From Lactobacillus sp. CBA3606 (lineage in GTDB: Bacteria; Bacillota; Bacilli; Lactobacillales; Lactobacillaceae), in assembly GCF_002970935.1 (NCBI RefSeq), contig NZ_CP027196.1, positions 1 through 42,162 of the forward strand: a stretch of DNA of 42,162 nucleotides, written 5' to 3'. The notes beneath the pieces are model-generated. The model saw nothing but the letters and a program-made list of their open reading frames with translations. It was not told the DNA's origin and ran no database searches. Shown here one piece after another: positions 8,513-17,084 of the stretch (within the stretch, counting starts at the first letter, position 1; each line of letters opens with the position of its first letter). Made by a program: the position numbers and the translations under genes.

Positions 8513-8794
8513 ATGTAATTTCAGTGAATTTCACAAACTCATTTTCCCCAATTAAAGCCAATCTGCGACCTATACCACTTCTTTTTTGGACAAGTTCACA
8601 ATCAAAAAATAACGGAATGTGGAAGTACCGCGGTGAATGTGGGTTACTTGGGATAAGCCGCCTTATGTGAAGTAGAAATTGGTATACTAAAAAGGCTCCC
8701 GGTTTAACACTGGAGGCCTTTTTTCTAGGTTACATATTTTGAGGATGAATGTTTTTATCTTCGTAGCTTTTACTTGGGTGCTGTAACATGATGA
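8513..8794. other. Non-coding stretch with a terminator
   Basis: Nothing coding is visible apart from the terminator at 8689-8725. The stretch separates the 110-residue frame from the initiator tail and probably marks a deletion. Confidence 0.4.
8689..8725 (+). terminator. Rho-independent terminator
   Basis: Stem aaaaggctcc with ggaggccttttt around gttta-type loop sequence, followed by Ts; the A-run on the other side makes it potentially bidirectional. Confidence 0.8.
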
Positions 8795-9139
8795 ATACTG
8801 CTTAGTTTTTGGTGCCGTACCCTGCAACAGATGCGTCGCTTCGTTGGTATTATCTTAAATGCTAAGTACCGAGTTGAGAAGGATCATAAAGATATTGGCG
8901 TCATAATCCCACTGGACGACGAAGAACTTAAATTTTTAATGACTAAAGCCTTGAGACGTTACTTTAACGCCCTAAGAAGCAATGAGAAGCACATCAAGAA
9001 CGTGGAAAACTACCTGTACGGCACCATGCAAAATCTATTTGGTGTTTGGTGGAATAAACAAGCGGCTAGAGAATACGCGGCCAAACACCCCGAAGAAGAA
9101 AAGCCGGCCGACAACGACAACAGTGGGTTGTACTACTAG
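8795..9139 (+). pseudogene. C-terminal fragment of a probable plasmid replication initiator (RepA_N-like)
   Basis: An open frame of about 114 codons; the first ATG, at 8831, gives 102 residues. The text VIIPLDDEELKFLMTKALRR, then VENYLYGTMQNLFGVWWNKQ, and the acidic tail resemble the DnaD-like helical C-terminal domain of RepA_N initiators. Nothing resembling the N-terminal winged-helix DNA-binding domain lies upstream, and ATG 8831 has no good ribosome binding site. The position divergent from parA is typical for such a gene. I therefore call it a truncated rep. The family assignment is from pattern memory and is moderate; it could be an unrelated small protein. Confidence 0.5.
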
Positions 9140-9331
9140 TCCTAAAAGGCTGCAAAATCCTTTCTAAACGGTTTTGAGACTTACTCACCTTCCCTTTATG
9201 CTTAAGCTATATTTAACTGGCTTAAACAGAAGAACAGGGGCTTTTAAATAATTGTCAGAGCTAACTAGCTCAAAAGTTCAGCCTTTAGATCAATGCCAAC
9301 CTCAAGTGGTCTGAGGCCAGGGTTTTATCCG

Positions 9332-9360
9332 TTGATCAGATACTCAAAAGGTAGTATAAT
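9332..9360 (+). promoter_or_regulatory. Promoter of the RelB/MazF-like operon
   Basis: TTGATC at 9332-9337, 17 bases, TATAAT at 9355-9360. The ribosome binding site aaaggaga lies at about 9374-9381 before ATG 9393. Confidence 0.75.
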
Positions 9361-9392
9361 GGTAGTAGCAAAAGAAAGGAGATGAGACAATC

Positions 9393-9674
9393 ATGGCAGT
9401 TAAGGAAAAGAAACGGGTCCAAGTCAAGATTGATAAAGATTTGGCCGATGATACCGAAGCAGTTTTAAGCGAATTGGGCTTAAATCCAACCACGGCCATT
9501 AACATGTTTTACAAGCGGATTGTTGCTAATGGTGCTTTACCTTTTAATGCGTCTTTAAGCGAAGAAGAAAGAGCTAATTTACGCTTTTTAAAGGCGACCG
9601 AAGGGACACCAGTCACCGAGTTCAAAGACGCTAAAGAGGTCGCTGATTGGCTCAACGATCCAGATGAGGACTAA
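9393..9674 (+). CDS. RelB/DinJ family antitoxin
   Basis: A 93-residue antitoxin. Residues 1-50 form a ribbon-helix-helix N-terminus of the RelB/DinJ type (KKRVQVKIDKDLADDTEAVL, SELGLNPTTAINMFYKRIV), which binds the operon's own promoter. Residues 51-93 are the acidic toxin-binding tail (ASLSEEERANLRFLK, ending DWLNDPDED). The gene overlaps the downstream toxin frame by 11 bases, the usual arrangement of a coupled antitoxin-toxin pair. It has its own promoter at 9332-9360, so autoregulation is likely. The partner is not a RelE/YafQ-type protein, which is unusual for this antitoxin family. Confidence 0.88.
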   Translation: MAVKEKKRVQVKIDKDLADDTEAVLSELGLNPTTAINMFYKRIVANGALPFNASLSEEERANLRFLKATEGTPVTEFKDAKEVADWLNDPDED

Positions 9675-10170
9675 TGACTTAGTCAGCCTATACGTTAGTT
9701 TTGTAGAAACTAACGGTGGCAAGTCTCGGCCAATTTTAATTCGTCGGGTATCAGAACAGACGGTCGAGGCTTTTAAAATTACTAGTCAGTATGAAAAGAA
9801 GTCGGCTTATATCAAGCAACAATATTATCCGATTCAAGATTGGCAATCCGCTGGGTTGAAGAAATCTTCCTGGGTCGATCTTGGTAATATTTATCGCTTT
9901 CCCAAAGCCGGTTTAAACTTTAAAGAAATCGGTCATTTAAGTAAGCTAGATCAAAATAAAATTTCAGATTTTACGCTTGACCTAAAATCAAAAAGAAGAG
10001 GTAAGGGTCAAAAGATAATTCAACAGCGATCAAGTAAAAGGAAGCACAAAGAAAGTAAAGCAGAGCTTACAAAAAGAATTCAAAAACAGTTAAAAGACTT
10101 TACTAAACACAATCCAGAAATTAAGCCAAAAAACAATCCTGAAAATAAAAACGATCGGCCTAGTTATTAG
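9664..10170 (+). CDS. MazF/PemK-like toxin with basic C-terminal tail
   Basis: A 168-residue protein. Residues 1-105 read like the small beta-barrel of MazF/PemK-type proteins: an N-terminal strand, GGKSRPILIRRV (the conserved GKSRPxLI strand), KITSQYEKKS, and SWVDLGNIYRF. Members cleave mRNA when freed from the antitoxin. Residues 106-168 form an extra Lys/Arg/Asn-rich tail (KSKRRGKGQK, SSKRKHKESK) not found in the compact 110-residue family members. The start ATG at 9664 lies inside the antitoxin gene, so translation is coupled. The stop lies inside the terminator at 10150-10184. Toxin activity is inferred from fold pattern and operon. Confidence 0.75.
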   Translation: MRTNDLVSLYVSFVETNGGKSRPILIRRVSEQTVEAFKITSQYEKKSAYIKQQYYPIQDWQSAGLKKSSWVDLGNIYRFPKAGLNFKEIGHLSKLDQNKISDFTLDLKSKRRGKGQKIIQQRSSKRKHKESKAELTKRIQKQLKDFTKHNPEIKPKNNPENKNDRPSY

Positions 10171-10184
10171 GTTGATCGTTTTTT
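10150..10184. terminator. Terminator between toxin gene and convergent mob gene
   Basis: Stem aacgatc at 10150-10156 with gatcgtt at 10174-10180, with inner ccta/tagg pairing and a T-run on the plus strand and A-run upstream. It overlaps the last codons of both convergent genes. Confidence 0.85.
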
Positions 10185-10438
10185 AATTTATCCGGTTTAT
10201 GGGCGTTAACATAGTCAGCAAATGTTTTTAAAAGTTCTTCGGTTTGTTCGACCGAGAGGTTATTAGCTTGAAATTACTTTTCTAATAAAGCCCCTTTTTG
10301 AATTAATCGGCGAGAACGGACTTTGCGGGCTTGCCGATTTTCATAGTATTTAGATTGCCGTAATTTAAAATCTTCCCGCTCAATTTTTTGTTTTAAACGC
10401 GCTTGCTGCTCGACTAGTTTTTCATATTGATTAGACAT
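10160..10438 (-). pseudogene. Small mobilisation accessory gene with in-frame stop
   Basis: From ATG 10438 (ggggaa 7 bases upstream) the frame gives NQYEKLVEQQARLKQKIERE, a charged coiled-coil, then ARKVRSRRLIQKGALLEK. A TAA codon at about 10276 interrupts it, and the same frame continues with FQANNLSVEQTEELLKTFAD to a stop at 10160. The Lys-stop-Phe position suggests a Tyr codon changed to TAA. The gene follows the 69-residue gene by 22 bases and is transcribed away from oriT, the place of relaxosome accessory genes in MOBQ plasmids. A shortened 53-residue product might still be made. Confidence 0.75.
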
Positions 10439-10460
10439 GGAATTTCCCCATCTTGTATGG

Positions 10461-10670
10461 CTAATGATCTACGGACTTTACCTTTAAAAATTCAGAAAAT
10501 TGCTTGGCTAAAAGCTTAATCTGATCGTTAGACAAATTAGCATAATCTAAATTGGCTTGACTGATGATTTGTTTACCTAGACGTTGTTCAATCTTATTTT
10601 TTTCGTCCTTAATTTTTTGATTAATGGCTTTTAATTTAGCTTCTTGTTTTTCTAAGTTACTTTGAGACAT
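10461..10670 (-). CDS. Small coiled-coil protein of the mobilisation region
   Basis: A 69-residue protein, first gene of the leftward mob operon. Residues 1-40 are a charged helix (NLEKQEAKLKAINQKIKDEK) likely to form a coiled coil. The C-terminal LSNDQIKLLAKQFSEFLK is similar in pattern to LSVEQTEELLKTFADYV of the next gene, so the two are probably distant paralogues. Start ATG 10670 has ggaggg 6 bases upstream; the longer frame does not. It is divergent from the relaxase with oriT between them, so a relaxosome accessory (MobC-like) role is inferred. Confidence 0.65.
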   Translation of the reverse strand: MSQSNLEKQEAKLKAINQKIKDEKNKIEQRLGKQIISQANLDYANLSNDQIKLLAKQFSEFLKVKSVDH

Positions 10671-10818
10671 AACGATCCCTCCAATCATATTAGGAATAAT
10701 CACCGAAGTTATATCATATAAGAAACGTTAAGTCAAAGTATAAAATTTGAAATAGCGAAGCGGAAGGCATACACTAAGTTAAAGTTAAGAGAATCAGAAG
10801 ACCGAATGAAACGAGGGC

Positions 10819-10854
10819 AATGCGCACTTACACCCCACTAAATTCTTGTGGGGT
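10819..10854 (-). other. oriT: Candidate origin of transfer (oriT), MOBQ type
   Basis: On the minus strand an inverted repeat accccac (10854-10848) and gtggggt (10838-10832) is followed directly by gTAAGTGCGCATT (10831-10819). TAAGTGCGC followed by the nick is the conserved core of oriT sites in the pIP501/pSK41/RSF1010-related MOBQ group. The predicted nick is between 10822 and 10821 on the minus strand. The relaxase gene starts about 90 bases to the right. Confidence 0.75.
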
Positions 10855-10940
10855 AAATCGTGCTAAATCTTCGTATCAGAAGTCGCCGATGGCGACAACA
10901 AAGTCAAAACCCATAGAATCAAAGGAAGACGGTGACTGAC

Positions 10941-13004
10941 ATGGCAATATTCCACATGAGTTTTAGTAATATTAGTGCTGGTAAAGGACGAAGTGCGATT
11001 GCCAGTGCCGCTTATCGAAGTGGTGAAAAGCTATTTGATGATAAGGAAGGTCGCCACTATTTTTATGCCCGATCGATCATGCCAGAAAGCTTTATTTTGA
11101 CGCCAAAAAATTCACCTGAATGGGCGAGTGATCGAGAGCAGTTGTGGAATGAAGTTGAAAAGAAAGATCGTAAATCAAACTCACGGTACGCAAAAGAGTT
11201 TAACGTGGCTTTACCGGTAGAATTAAGTGAATCCGAACAGAAAGAATTACTGACAAAATATGTGCAAGAAAATTTTGTTGATGAGGGCATGGTAGCCGAC
11301 GTGGCAATTCATCGCGACCACCCAGATAATCCGCACGCTCATGTGATGTTAACTAATCGGCCGTTTAATTCAGATGGAACATGGGGAATTAAGAGCAAAA
11401 AGCAATATATTTTAGATGATAATGGCAACAAAACATATACCGGAACTAGCAAGTACCCTAAGAGTAGAAAGATACTGATGGTCGATTGGGATAAAAAAGA
11501 AAAAATAACTGAATGGCGGCACAATTGGGCGGCAAGTGTAAATCAGGCTTTAGAGCAAAAAAACATTCCTGATCGGATCAGTGAAAAATCATTTGTGGAA
11601 CAGGGAATAGCTGACACACCAATGCAACACGAGGGAATCAATAGCAAACGGCATGAAAGAAAGGCATTTAATCAACAAGTTAAGAACTATCGTAAGTCCA
11701 AAGCTGGCTATAAAAATATGCAGGAGAAAGTAGTTAATCGAGGCCACTTGGATAGCCTAAGTAAACACTTCTCGTTTAACGAGAAAAAAGTGGTCAAAGA
11801 GTTAAGCCACGAACTAAAAACTTATATTAGTTTGGAAAGTTTAGATGATAAGCGGCGCATGCTATTTAATTGGAAAAACAGTACCTTAATTAAGCACGCT
11901 GTTGGTGAAGATGTCACTAAGCAATTATTGACGATTAACCAACAAGAAAGTTCACTAAAAAAAGCAGACGAGCTCTTAAATAAAGTAGTTGATCGCACGA
12001 CTAAAAAAATTTATCCAGAGCTTGATTTTGAACAGATAACCGCGGCTGAACGACGGGAATTGATTAAAGAAACTAATAGTGAACAAACGATTTTCAAAGG
12101 CAGTGAATTAACCGAACGTTTAATGAATATTCGTGATGATTTATTGACCCGACAATTATTGACCTTTACCAAACGGCCATACGTTGGCTGGAAGTTATTA
12201 ATGCAACAAGAAAAGGAAGTCAAAATCGAACTGAAATATACGCTGATGATTCATGATGATAGCTTAGAAAGTCTAGAACACGTTGATCAAGGTCTACTAG
12301 AAAAGTATTCACCAACCGAGCAGCAAAAGATTACTCGAGCAGTCAAAGACCTACGGGCAATCATGGCCGTTAAGCAAGTCATTAAAACGCAATACCATGA
12401 AGTATTGAAAAGGGCCTTTCCCAAAGGCGATTTAGATGGATTGCCATTGATTAAACAGGAACAAGCCTATACAGCCGTGATGTACTATGATCCTGTTTTA
12501 AAGCCATGTCAGGCCGAAACGATTGAACAGTGGCAAGCAAATCCACCACAGGTGTTCAGTCCCCAAGAACATCAACAAGGACTAGCTTATTTATCGGGAC
12601 AGCTTAGCTTAGATCAGTTAGAAAATCATCACTTACAACGGGTTTTAAAGCATGATGGCACTAAACAACTCTTTTTTGGCGAATGCAAAGCCGATCCGAC
12701 GATTAAGAACAGTCAGATCGAGAAAATTCAAAAACAGTTAAAAGGGCAACAAGCCAAGGACGACCAGTACAGGAAAGCAAATATCGGACATTATCAACCA
12801 CTGAACTACAAGCCAGTTAGTCCAGACTATTACTTAAAGACGGCCTTTAGTAACGCAATCATGACCGCCCTATATGCCCGTGATGAAGATTACGAACGGC
12901 AAAAACAGGCGCAAGGTTTAAAGGAGACTGAGTGGGAAATGACGAAAAAGCAACGGCAACACCAAACTTGGAACCGGCATGAAGATTGGGGCAGGCACTT
13001 GTAA
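10941..13004 (+). CDS. mobA: MobA/MobL family relaxase (MOBQ)
   Basis: A 687-residue relaxase that nicks the plasmid at oriT and leads the strand into a recipient. The N-terminal 200 residues hold the MobA/MobL domain: [20 protein letters not shown] with conserved AAYRSG, and the metal-binding HUH-type motif [18 protein letters not shown]. The middle and C-terminal parts are long charged helices (residues about 240-480) and a conserved tail ending in [18 protein letters not shown] 10941 gives the family N-terminus and has ggaag 12 bases upstream; a GTG at 10932 is the alternative. No coupling protein or mating-channel genes are in the window, so the plasmid would need a helper. Confidence 0.93.
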   Translation: MAIFHMSFSNISAGKGRSAIASAAYRSGEKLFDDKEGRHYFYARSIMPESFILTPKNSPEWASDREQLWNEVEKKDRKSNSRYAKEFNVALPVELSESEQKELLTKYVQENFVDEGMVADVAIHRDHPDNPHAHVMLTNRPFNSDGTWGIKSKKQYILDDNGNKTYTGTSKYPKSRKILMVDWDKKEKITEWRHNWAASVNQALEQKNIPDRISEKSFVEQGIADTPMQHEGINSKRHERKAFNQQVKNYRKSKAGYKNMQEKVVNRGHLDSLSKHFSFNEKKVVKELSHELKTYISLESLDDKRRMLFNWKNSTLIKHAVGEDVTKQLLTINQQESSLKKADELLNKVVDRTTKKIYPELDFEQITAAERRELIKETNSEQTIFKGSELTERLMNIRDDLLTRQLLTFTKRPYVGWKLLMQQEKEVKIELKYTLMIHDDSLESLEHVDQGLLEKYSPTEQQKITRAVKDLRAIMAVKQVIKTQYHEVLKRAFPKGDLDGLPLIKQEQAYTAVMYYDPVLKPCQAETIEQWQANPPQVFSPQEHQQGLAYLSGQLSLDQLENHHLQRVLKHDGTKQLFFGECKADPTIKNSQIEKIQKQLKGQQAKDDQYRKANIGHYQPLNYKPVSPDYYLKTAFSNAIMTALYARDEDYERQKQAQGLKETEWEMTKKQRQHQTWNRHEDWGRHL

Positions 13005-13117
13005 TCACAAAATTAGCGACTGGTTAATTGGTATGAATGGTAGCCCATAATGTATTTTATATTGATAAAAATTTGGTACGTAGAGCGTGCTCGATTAGTT
13101 ACCCATAGCTGCCAGCC

Positions 13118-13756
13118 TTGTGTATGGTCTATCAAAGAGACCAGGCAATCAAAAACTTTAAGCCGGAACCCTATTTTGAACTAAATGCGGAAATTGTAGC
13201 TAATCAGCAAAAATTCGTCGCGAAATTAGCCCCCTATCAGCGATTTAAAGACAAAGCAGGGCTAACGACATTCATGCAAGCTAAACACGTTCAGAAAGGC
13301 TCACAGGCTGGTTTAATCAAGGGCGTTCAAAACCAGGCTAAAAAACGTGCTAGTCCCCAACTATTCTCGCTATCCAGTCTGCAAAGTGCCATGAATAAAC
13401 GTTATCACGCCAGCGCCAGTCAAACCTTAGCGGCCATTCAGAGTTTATACGAAGCCAAGTACCTTAGTTATCCCCGCACCGATTGTGCTTACATCACTGA
13501 TGAAGAATTTGATTATTTAGTGGCTAATCTGACGAAGTATCTGGGTTTAGTCTCTAAGCCAGTCGCTTTAACCAATACCACCCCAAATAAGCGCTATGTT
13601 AATGGAAAAAAGGTTGAAGAACACTACGCCATTATCATGACTAAAGTCGTCCCGACTAAAGATCAATTAGCTACCTTACCTAAAATACAGCATCAAGTCT
13701 ATGACTTAGTTTTAAAAACGACGTTAGCGATGTTTGCTGATCCGTATGAGTACGAG
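13118..13756 (+). pseudogene. Type IA DNA topoisomerase (TopB/TraE-like), internal fragment
   Basis: About 213 codons of the core of a topoisomerase III-like enzyme. The segment VYQRDQAIKNFKPEPYFEL opens it and the catalytic tyrosine motif YLSYPRTDCAYITDEE is intact. The N-terminal Toprim domain (about the first 200 residues) is missing upstream of 13109, and the C-terminal zinc/tail region is cut by the IS256 at 13757; the last few codons of the open frame are IS sequence. Such genes usually lie next to the relaxase in conjugative modules. With both ends lost it cannot be a working enzyme. Confidence 0.88.
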
Positions 13757-15103
13757 GTAGCGTCAAGAATTTTGTGTAAATGAAATGCCTTCGTACATAT
13801 AATATGTATCTAACTTAAATAAATGATGCTTCCAAGGTGTCCTGGAGTCCTTTGAACCCTCGGTGGATCCGCTTCAGAGACTTCTCGTTATAAACATTAA
13901 ACTGAGAAACCAGGAAGCGATCCAGTGAATCTTCCGTTGGAAATTGTTCTTTGTGGTGGGTGGTGCGCTTGAGATGCTTATTAAAGTTCTCAATCAGGTT
14001 AGTGGAGTATAGTGATTGCCGGATAGCTGGTGGAAAGTCCATGAAAGTGAGTAAATTCGGCATTTTAAGCAGATCTTTGATTAATTTGGGATAGGTCTGA
14101 TGCCAGTTGTTGGCGAACTCATTCAGTTTCAGTTCGGCTGCTTCACGGTTGGCGGCCCGATGAACTTGTTTAAAGTCACTGATCACGGCCTTGCGGTCTT
14201 TTACGCGAACTTTGTTCATCAGATTCCGCCCAACATGAACCAGGCAACGTTGTCGTTTGGCTTTAAGGAAATGCCGATTCAAGCCTTCATCCAAACCAAC
14301 TAACCCATCGGCCACAAACAACAGCACATCTTTAACGCCCTGCTTGATCAAGGTTCCCAGCAGTTCAGTCCAGATTCCAGTCGATTCCGTTGGCGCCACT
14401 TGGTAGTTCAGCACTTCTTTCGTACCATCTGGACGAATGCCAATCGCAATATGAACGGCTTCTTTTTGAACGGTATCCCGCTTTAACGGCAAGTAAGTGG
14501 CATCTAAGAAGATGGCCGCATATTGTGAAGCCAGTCGACGTTGCTGGAAAGCTTGAACCTGTTCATTGACGGCTTTAGTCATGTTGGAAACCGTGGCTTG
14601 GGAGTAGTGAGCACCGGACATTTTCTCAATGAGTTCGGCAATTTCAGCAGTGGTCATTCCCTTGGTATACAACTGAATGACCGTTGTTTCTAAATTATCA
14701 CTGTGCCGACCGTAGGCTGGCAAGGCATGATTTTCAAACCGGCCATTGCGATCTCGAGGAATGGTTAAGTTAAGTTGGCCGTACTTCGTATCAAACGAGC
14801 GCTCATAACTGCCGTTGCGGTTATTACCAGTGTTAATCCCAGCGTATGAGTAGCGTTCGTAACCCAAAAACTCTGCCAATTCGGTTTGAAGTAGCTGGTT
14901 AATCGCAATTTCGAGGTGGTGACGAAAAACTTCGTCCAAATCTTGCTTTTGGGCTAGTGCAGCGATAATTTCTGTGGTAAGTTCATTCATGGGGAATGCC
15001 TCCTGTGATGTTTTCTGTGGTTACTAAATATCATAAGGGAAGGCATTCCCTATTTCTATACAATTCAGAAATCTTTTATGCATTTACACAAGATATTTTA
15101 CGC
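13757..15103 (-). mobile_element. Intact IS256 family element
   Basis: About 1347 bp. The two ends share agcgt and tcttgtgtaaatgcat-type sequence read inward (13757 side tagcgtcaagaattttgtgt, 15103 side agcgtaaaatatcttgtgta). The element sits in the topoisomerase gene. The exact outer base is uncertain by a few positions and I see no clear 8-9 bp target repeat. The half copy at 4301-4995 is in the opposite orientation. Confidence 0.85.
13815..14990 (-). CDS. IS256 (mutator) family transposase
   Basis: A 391-residue transposase, full length for the family. Its DDE elements are visible as AAIFLDATYLPLKRD (first Asp), LLFVADGLVGLDEGL (second Asp), and STNLIENFNKHLKRTTHHKE (Glu). The CLVHVGRNLMNKV segment is the mutator-type signature between the second Asp and the Glu. 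The ribosome binding site aggag lies just before ATG 14990. No lesion is seen, so the copy should be active. Confidence 0.95.
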   Translation of the reverse strand: MNELTTEIIAALAQKQDLDEVFRHHLEIAINQLLQTELAEFLGYERYSYAGINTGNNRNGSYERSFDTKYGQLNLTIPRDRNGRFENHALPAYGRHSDNLETTVIQLYTKGMTTAEIAELIEKMSGAHYSQATVSNMTKAVNEQVQAFQQRRLASQYAAIFLDATYLPLKRDTVQKEAVHIAIGIRPDGTKEVLNYQVAPTESTGIWTELLGTLIKQGVKDVLLFVADGLVGLDEGLNRHFLKAKRQRCLVHVGRNLMNKVRVKDRKAVISDFKQVHRAANREAAELKLNEFANNWHQTYPKLIKDLLKMPNLLTFMDFPPAIRQSLYSTNLIENFNKHLKRTTHHKEQFPTEDSLDRFLVSQFNVYNEKSLKRIHRGFKGLQDTLEASFI

Positions 15104-15349
15104 TCTCAATTTTCCCCGCATTATTTCAAAAAATAGTTACTTGATACTTGTCAAAACTTAAGGCTTGTAAAAATACACCTATTGGTTTCAAGTCTGTCTC
15201 AATAGTAAAACTATAAAATTTGAATCCTGGCCGTTTTCACATATATTATTGTTCAATACCCAACTGCTCTACGTGATCAAAACAACAATTTTCTAATCAG
15301 TGACTAGTAGATTATAGCCGTTTTTTCATATTAAAACGTCTATTAATTT
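15104..15349. other. Non-coding stretch between IS256 and the YitT gene
   Basis: I see no gene and no trace of the missing topoisomerase tail here, so the right flank of the IS256 is not the other half of the interrupted gene. AT-rich sequence only. Confidence 0.4.
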
Positions 15350-16252
15350 TTATTCTTTACTGTGCTGCCAATTAACATGGTATCTTTTGCGTTGATAACT
15401 AAAGCCCTCTCCAATCACTTCATGGGCATCCAGTACCGTCACAAATGCCCGTTCATCAATCGCTTTAATTAATTGCTTCAATTGTGGAATTTCCCGCGGT
15501 TGAACCACCAAATAAATCACTTGCTTTTGATCATGCTGATAACCACCTTCAGCTTGCAAATATGTCAATCCTCTATTTAAAGAAACATCAATTAATTGGG
15601 AAATTTTTTGGCTTTTATCTGACACAATGAATAATACCTTAGCACGATTGGGCCCTTCTTGGACCATATCAATTACTTTAGATAATACGAAACTAACAAT
15701 TAGCGAGTACGCGATGTGATACAGATCTAAGTATGATAGTGATAGCCCTAATACTACGTAGTCAATAATCAAAATTCCTTTTCCCGAAGAAAATCCAAAA
15801 CTTCTCTGGCCAACCCGAGCAATAATATCACTACCACCAGTAGTTCCGTTATAACGAAAAACCAGACCAATTCCCAACCCTGATAATACCCCTGCAACCA
15901 GTGATGACAATAATAAATCATTTCTCAATGGTAGTGGTTGAATCAGAGCCTGCTGTGACCATATTATTAGAAATAGTGATAAACAAATGGTGCCATAAAT
16001 AGTGTAAGCCATCATGCGCTTGCCTAAGTAGCGCAACCCAATTAGTATCAATGGAATATTCAGAAATAAAGTACTAATTCCCAAGTTAATATGAAAGAAA
16101 TGACGAATAATCAGAGTTATTCCGCTCAGACCGCCGTCTGCCAAGCCACTTGGAATAGAGACTAAATCTAGACTGAACGCATAAATGCTACATCCCAACG
16201 TAATCATAACTAATTCGAAACTATTGTATTTTGTCCAATCTTTAAAAAACAT
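15350..16252 (-). CDS. YitT family membrane protein
   Basis: A 300-residue integral membrane protein. Residues 1-205 contain about five or six transmembrane segments (for example LVMITLGCSIYAFSLDLVSI, LLLSSLVAGVLSGLGIGLVF, ILIIDYVVLGLSLSYLDLYH) with the family signatures PSGLADGGLSGI and NGTTGGSDIIA. Residues 205-290 are the cytosolic DUF2179 domain (KVLFIVSDKSQKISQLI, LTYLQAEGGY, AFVTVLDAHEVIGEGF). The physiological role of this family is not settled. The gene is complete and separate from its neighbours; an adjacent resolvase and truncated IS suggest it came in with a transposition event. Confidence 0.9.
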   Translation of the reverse strand: MFFKDWTKYNSFELVMITLGCSIYAFSLDLVSIPSGLADGGLSGITLIIRHFFHINLGISTLFLNIPLILIGLRYLGKRMMAYTIYGTICLSLFLIIWSQQALIQPLPLRNDLLLSSLVAGVLSGLGIGLVFRYNGTTGGSDIIARVGQRSFGFSSGKGILIIDYVVLGLSLSYLDLYHIAYSLIVSFVLSKVIDMVQEGPNRAKVLFIVSDKSQKISQLIDVSLNRGLTYLQAEGGYQHDQKQVIYLVVQPREIPQLKQLIKAIDERAFVTVLDAHEVIGEGFSYQRKRYHVNWQHSKE

Positions 16253-16338
16253 AGTTCATCTCCAAAATGTTTTATCAATGTAAGTGCTTTATTATTTGAC
16301 CGATGGTCCCTAAAAAACACTAACTTGTCCTGTAGGCC

Positions 16339-16971
16339 CTAGCTATTCACTTCCCTTTTGGGAGTGCCTAAGTCGCCAACTTTTAAAGCATATTCTTTAA
16401 TACGATAAATTTGTCGTCGTTGTACGCCAGTACTCCTTGCAATTTGTGCAATATTCGTTCCATCCCTGAGCATTTGAACTACCCTTTTATATAGGTAGCG
16501 TTTTGATCCATGTGGACTATATTGCCGCCTTCTTCCTTTATACTCCCCGCGCTCCTTAGCTAATTGGATCCCCTGATTCTGCCTAGCATGAATTTTGTTG
16601 CGCTCTTCTTCAGCTGTATATTTGTATATTTCAAAAACCAAATTGGTTAATAAACCACGTAAGTTAACATCTTGTATATCAGTGAAACTCGGTAAACTTA
16701 AAACATCTAGTGTGGCTTCCTTTTGTTGAATCAAGTTAATGGTGTCAGTAATGTCCTGAGAATTTCTACCAAGTCGATCTAAATCCAAAACAGTGACAAT
16801 ATCTTTTTCACGAATGAACTCTAACATTTTTTGCAATTCAGGGCGATTTTGAACTGATTTTCCGGAAACTTTTTCCTGAAATATTTTCTCTACACCAGAC
16901 TTTTTTAGAGCTTCAATCTGCCGAGCTAAATTCTGATTTTCAGACGACACCCTAGCATAACCAATTTTCAT
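16339..16971 (-). CDS. Serine recombinase (resolvase/invertase)
   Basis: A 210-residue site-specific recombinase. The catalytic serine is in GYARVSSENQNLARQ near the N-terminus; RPELQKML, DLDRLGRNSQDI and EEERNKIHARQNQGI follow in the canonical order. The C-terminal 50 residues hold the DNA-binding helix-turn-helix (GTNIAQIARSTGVQRRQIYRI). It probably resolves plasmid multimers or transposon cointegrates. The window holds two more such genes (24616, 32721) from different sublineages plus one relic (24189), and this one is closest to the 32721 copy by its DVLSLPSFT/DVLNLPSMT segment. Confidence 0.93.
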   Translation of the reverse strand: MKIGYARVSSENQNLARQIEALKKSGVEKIFQEKVSGKSVQNRPELQKMLEFIREKDIVTVLDLDRLGRNSQDITDTINLIQQKEATLDVLSLPSFTDIQDVNLRGLLTNLVFEIYKYTAEEERNKIHARQNQGIQLAKERGEYKGRRRQYSPHGSKRYLYKRVVQMLRDGTNIAQIARSTGVQRRQIYRIKEYALKVGDLGTPKREVNS

Positions 16972-17084
16972 ATATTTGCCTTCTTATCATATTAATTCTG
17001 ACGTCAGTTTCTGGGCAACTACTCAACTAGTTGATCTGATTAAGATTTAAAAGTTACTGTGTCACACTCTAATGTCTCACACGT

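Noticed and set aside
10932-10940. GTG at 10932 as the relaxase start
   Set aside because: It is only 3 bases from the ggaag signal, whereas ATG 10941 gives the conserved AIFHMSF N-terminus; kept as an alternative only.
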